Translations under genes and position numbers: made by a program | Assembly: GCA_945896765.1 (NCBI GenBank) | Contig: CAMDEL010000065.1 | Location: forward strand, 1-7,999 | Reading direction: 5' to 3' | Length of the DNA stretch: 7,999 bases | DNA from: Singulisphaera sp. GP187 | Lineage (GTDB): Bacteria; Planctomycetota; Phycisphaerae; Phycisphaerales; SM1A02 | The notes under the pieces: model-generated | What the model was told of the DNA's origin: nothing | Database searches by the model: none | The model's input: the letters and a program-made list of their open reading frames with translations, nothing else | In this document: positions 5,493 through 7,999 of the stretch, one piece after another | How positions within the stretch are numbered: position 1 is the stretch's first letter | Layout: each line of letters begins with the position of its first letter

Positions 5493-6677
5493 TTACGGGG
5501 ACACCGGAGTTGGATCGTCCAATTCCCGGTCGGTCAATGGCGTGATAAACCGCTGAATAATTGGGGTCAAAACCATCGTGGAAGCGATGACTGTCGTTGC
5601 GACTGCGACTTGGGTTGCTGATGCCCAGCCGACGCTGAAAGACGCAGCCGAGAGAACGAAACCGAATTCTCCAGCTTGAGACAGGATAATTCCGAGTCGC
5701 CAACTTATGCGATTGGTTGCTCCCATAAATCGGCTGAGCGCATACAAACAGAAGACTTTCAGGATCATCACGCATGGGACAAAGATGACAACATTCCAAA
5801 GTTGTCCAGTGAGGTGATGGCGGTCGATGCTTAATCCCACCGAGACGAAGAAGAGTGACATAAGCAGCGATTGATGTGGGCGAACGATTTGTTCGATTCG
5901 TTTGGCAGACGAAGAAGTTGAGAGCGAAACTCCAACGATGAACGCACCGATCGCAGTAGAAAGTCCAACTGAATTCGCGACCAAAGCCGCACCAAGGACG
6001 AAGAACCCAATGACAAACGAAAGCGAACTCGAATCGCCGCGACGTTCAAGGGATTCGATGACTCGTGGGGCGATGAATCGGCTGACTGCGATGATGAGCA
6101 CAATCGCCCCAATAGTAAAAAAGATTGCATCGGCAGAGATGGAAACGGGCGCATCAAGTGACTTCTTTGGATTGAGAATCGGAATGAGCGCTAGAAGAGG
6201 AACGACTGCAAGATCCTGTACGATTAAGATCGCGACAGCGGTCCGGCCCATTTTCGAATTCAATTCCCCACGGTTGCGCAGTGTTTGCAGTACGAGCGCA
6301 GTCGAGGACATTGCAAGCATAAAACCAGTGATCATTGCACCTGACCAATATTTTGAGGTTGGTAAAACAAGTGCCGCCAAAACAATTCCTGTCAGCGCGA
6401 TTTGCAATATGCCAAACAGCAAAAGTTTTGGCCATGACTTTCCAATCTTGGCTGGGTGCAATTCGAGTCCGACAAGAAAAAGGAAAAAGATCACTGCGAT
6501 GTCCGCAATGTTGTTGCTGATTCCAGAAGCTTCGATCAGATCGAAGCCGCTTGGTCCGATCAGAATCCCGCCTGCGAGAAGGCCAAGAATGCTTCCGAAG
6601 TGCATGCGATTTGAAATGACGAGGCACGGAATCACCAAAAGCAACAGCAGGCAGATTTCGCTCAGGAGTGTTTGCAT
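5493..6677 (-). CDS. CPA2-family monovalent cation:proton antiporter (KefB/KefC-type membrane domain only)
   Basis: The 394-residue product is almost entirely hydrophobic, with about 11-13 membrane segments, and exchanges K+ or Na+ for protons across the inner membrane. Motifs shared with KefB/KefC: GGILIGPSGFDLI (36-48), FFLFLVGLEL (64-73), MSSTALVLQTL (123-133), GRTAVAILIVQDLAVVPLLA (144-163) with the conserved Gln-Asp pair (154-155) expected in the transport site, GLSTAIGAFIVGVSLSTS (238-255), LFFVSVGLSID (275-285), and SQAGEFGFVL (333-342). KefB/KefC are about 600 residues because of a C-terminal RCK/TrkA-N nucleotide-binding domain; that domain is absent here and the protein ends at TDRELDDPTPVSP. 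It is therefore the short type and should lack NAD/glutathione gating. Substrate ion and direction cannot be told from sequence. It is divergent from the peptidase gene and is the first gene of the minus-strand run. Confidence 0.93.
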   Translation of the reverse strand: MQTLLSEICLLLLLVIPCLVISNRMHFGSILGLLAGGILIGPSGFDLIEASGISNNIADIAVIFFLFLVGLELHPAKIGKSWPKLLLFGILQIALTGIVLAALVLPTSKYWSGAMITGFMLAMSSTALVLQTLRNRGELNSKMGRTAVAILIVQDLAVVPLLALIPILNPKKSLDAPVSISADAIFFTIGAIVLIIAVSRFIAPRVIESLERRGDSSSLSFVIGFFVLGAALVANSVGLSTAIGAFIVGVSLSTSSSAKRIEQIVRPHQSLLMSLFFVSVGLSIDRHHLTGQLWNVVIFVPCVMILKVFCLYALSRFMGATNRISWRLGIILSQAGEFGFVLSAASFSVGWASATQVAVATTVIASTMVLTPIIQRFITPLTDRELDDPTPVSP

Positions 6678-6684
6678 CTCTACG

Positions 6685-6704
6685 CAAGAAAGTACCTGTT
6701 CTTG
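6685..6704. promoter_or_regulatory. Inverted repeat in the divergent antiporter/peptidase gap
   Basis: CAAGAA (6685-6690) and TTCTTG (6699-6704) are exact reverse complements, 8 bases apart. The size and dyad form are those of a dimeric repressor operator. It lies 8 bases upstream of the antiporter ATG and about 50 bases upstream of the peptidase. No convincing -35/-10 pair is visible on either strand, so an operator role is only suggested by location. Confidence 0.35.
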
Positions 6705-6712
6705 TAAGAATC

Positions 6713-6730
6713 GGCCGCACGAGTGCGGTC
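6713..6730. promoter_or_regulatory. G+C-rich inverted repeat in the divergent gap
   Basis: CCGCAC (6715-6720) and GTGCGG (6723-6728) are exact reverse complements around a central GA. One G-T and one G-C pair extend them to 6713-6730. Immediately right lies a perfect 8-bp palindrome CGGTACCG (6735-6742). In peptidase mRNA the repeat could form a small hairpin 25 bases before the start; in DNA it could be a protein site. Function unknown. Confidence 0.35.
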
Positions 6731-6754
6731 AGTTCGGTACCGTGCATTGCCATG

Positions 6755-7384
6755 ATGCGAATACTTGTGACTGGTTTCGAGCCTTTCGGCGGAAGTTCAG
6801 TGAATCCCAGTGTGATGTTGGCAAGAGCGATATCACAAGAAGAGTGGCCGGGCGCGATTGTCAGTCATGCGATTCTTCCAGTGATTGGCGGCGAAGGTCC
6901 GCAAAGTTGTCGTGCTGCGCTGCGTCAAGCAATTGATTTCAATCAACCGAGCGTTGTTGTGTGCCTTGGAGAATCAGCCAAAGCAACTCATGTCTGCTTC
7001 GAGCGAGTCGCGGTCAATTTGCGTGATGACCGCATTGCTGACAACGCTGGCGTGCAGTGTCAGGATTTGCCAGTGGTGGCAGATGGTCCAGTTGCATATT
7101 TTTCATCATTACCAGTTCGTGCAATGCGTGATGCATGCGAAGGAGAAGGGATTCCTGCGCTGCTTTCGATGAGTGCGGGAACTTTTCTCTGCAACGAAAT
7201 TATGTACACGCTTCTGCATGGAATAGAAGTCGGCGATTTTCAAAGCGTGACCTCTGGCGGGTTTATTCACATCCCACAACTTCCAGAGCAAGCGGCAGAA
7301 CGAGGTGGTCCCTCGATGCAACTTCGTCACATTCTGGTCGGAGTGCGCGCGAGTTTTTTAACGCTTATTTCGCCGCTGGGGTGA
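6755..7384 (+). CDS. pcp: Pyrrolidone-carboxylate peptidase (pyroglutamyl peptidase I, family C15)
   Basis: The 209-residue cytoplasmic cysteine peptidase removes N-terminal pyroglutamate from peptides. It opens with the family's MRILVTGFEPFGG. The catalytic triad is complete: Glu83 in CFERVAVNLRDDR, Cys146 in SMSAGTFLCNEIMY, and His172 in SGGFIHIPQLPEQA. Spacing and length match bacterial enzymes of about 205-215 residues (usual Glu81, Cys144, His168). The ATG at 6755 is chosen because it gives the standard N-terminus; an adjacent ATG at 6752 would add one Met. A much earlier in-frame ATG (6668) lies inside the antiporter gene and would add an unrelated Arg/Ser-rich stretch, so it is rejected. 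No Shine-Dalgarno sequence is visible. The C-terminus after PSMQL is slightly unusual (ASFLTLISPLG) and overlaps the end of the carbonic anhydrase gene on the other strand by 20 bp. Confidence 0.93.
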   Translation: MRILVTGFEPFGGSSVNPSVMLARAISQEEWPGAIVSHAILPVIGGEGPQSCRAALRQAIDFNQPSVVVCLGESAKATHVCFERVAVNLRDDRIADNAGVQCQDLPVVADGPVAYFSSLPVRAMRDACEGEGIPALLSMSAGTFLCNEIMYTLLHGIEVGDFQSVTSGGFIHIPQLPEQAAERGGPSMQLRHILVGVRASFLTLISPLG

Positions 7385-7988
7385 CGAATGTCGGCGTGAC
7401 GACCCATCGAATAAAACCATCAGTGAGATCAATCACTCCACACGCAAGTGCAATTTTTCCTTCTTTGGCAAAGGATCGAATAATCGGACTTCGGTTGGTC
7501 AATTCTTCCATGCCGAGTTTTGCGTTGGCTTCAATGCAAGCGGCAAAGAGCGCTTCCTTGTCACAGCCTACGCAAGCCTTGGTTGCTGATTGAACTGCGG
7601 GACGAATTTTGCCAATCAGTTGTGGCAATGCTCCGCCGACCTCGGCTTCATTCATACATGCAGATACTGCTCCGCAATGATCATGCCCAAGGACAACAAC
7701 TAAAGGCACTTTAAGATATTTGACTGCAAATTCGATCGATGCGATCGCGTCATCTGAAACGACATTGCCAGCAAGGCTGACAGTAAAAATATCGTTGCTT
7801 TTGGAACCCATCACTTCTGAGTATGGCACTCGGGAGTCAGAACAACCGACGATAGCGACATATGGTGATTGTCCAGTAAGCAATGATTGGCGGTATCCAG
7901 GATTCTTTTCGATGGTAGCGCGAATTTTTTGCGTCGAAGCCTCATCGCAAAGTTTAAAGTATTCAAATGCCGCAGCTGGTGAAGTCAC
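7365..7988 (-). CDS. Beta-class carbonic anhydrase, start close to or beyond the window edge
   Basis: The protein interconverts CO2 and bicarbonate with a zinc ion. In the 207 residues from the GTG at 7988 the zinc ligands are Cys49 (in GCSDSRV), His102 and Cys105 (in LGHDHCGAV), and the Asp51-Arg53 pair that gates the active site is present. The conserved DIFTVSLAGNVV (66-77) and the terminal GVIDLTDGFIRWV (184-196, usually G.xYDl.tG.v) also fit. A CxxC-containing stretch (ACVGCDK, 138-144) lies in the variable loop. The frame stays open to the edge (codons for EQA precede the GTG), so the true start may lie outside. From here no signal peptide is seen and a cytoplasmic location is assumed. 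Its 3' end overlaps the peptidase gene tail-to-tail. Confidence 0.93.
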   Translation of the reverse strand: MTSPAAAFEYFKLCDEASTQKIRATIEKNPGYRQSLLTGQSPYVAIVGCSDSRVPYSEVMGSKSNDIFTVSLAGNVVSDDAIASIEFAVKYLKVPLVVVLGHDHCGAVSACMNEAEVGGALPQLIGKIRPAVQSATKACVGCDKEALFAACIEANAKLGMEELTNRSPIIRSFAKEGKIALACGVIDLTDGFIRWVVTPTFVTPAAK

Positions 7989-7999
7989 CGCTTGCTCTC

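Noticed and set aside
6668..6754. N-terminal extension of the peptidase from an ATG at 6668
   Set aside because: It would overlap the antiporter start and add about 29 residues unlike any family member, while the standard N-terminus begins at 6755.
5902..6936. Long plus-strand open frame of 344 codons opposite the antiporter
   Set aside because: It is antisense to a clearly conserved antiporter and runs on into the peptidase region in another frame. Its sequence is Ser/Arg/Thr/Ala-rich with no domain-like pattern. It is a composition shadow.

Overview
The window looks like a gene-dense piece of a planctomycete chromosome, most likely class Phycisphaerae. The main clue is that two neighbouring secreted proteins end in paired type-I-dockerin-like repeats of the form D-x-N-x-D-G-x-V/I-...-D-L-...-W-G. 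That C-terminal signature is very common in Phycisphaerae exoproteins. The ECF sigma factor beside an unusual membrane protein, and a cytochrome c domain with an MPPW motif, fit the same group. Base composition looks moderate (about half G+C by eye). The taxonomic call is inference.

Layout: seven genes on the minus strand run without a large gap from 6677 down to the left edge. In transcription order they are a KefB/KefC-type cation:proton antiporter membrane domain (5493-6677), an ECF sigma factor (4922-5470), a single-pass membrane protein that is probably its regulator (3765-4925), a family 2 glycosyltransferase (3003-3740), a secreted dockerin-tailed protein of unknown function (1922-2944), a secreted YHYH-domain protein with a dockerin tail (725-1861), and a secreted c-type-cytochrome-domain protein cut by the window edge (1-697). 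Gaps are 22, -4, 24, 58, 60 and 27 bp, so co-transcription of large parts is plausible. To the right, pyrrolidone-carboxylate peptidase (6755-7384, plus strand) is divergent from the antiporter across a 77-bp gap that contains several inverted repeats. It overlaps tail-to-tail by 20 bp with a beta-carbonic anhydrase (7365-7988, minus strand).

How the genes may work together: the sigma factor and membrane protein share an ATGA stop/start overlap with a strong Shine-Dalgarno sequence, which suggests translationally coupled signalling across the membrane. The glycosyltransferase follows 24 bp later and may belong to the same response, probably at the envelope. The three exported proteins downstream form a second set. 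The antiporter and carbonic anhydrase both touch proton/bicarbonate balance, but nothing in the sequence ties them together.

The most unusual item is the membrane regulator. A Pro/Gly/Arg/Asp-rich low-complexity segment, coded by 24-bp and 15-bp tandem DNA repeats, appears to be inserted inside its outer domain rather than added at the end. A hairpin that buries the start codon of the cytochrome gene is the second most interesting signal. There are no RNA genes, CRISPR arrays, insertion sequences or phage genes that I can support, and no gene-free stretch longer than 77 bases.
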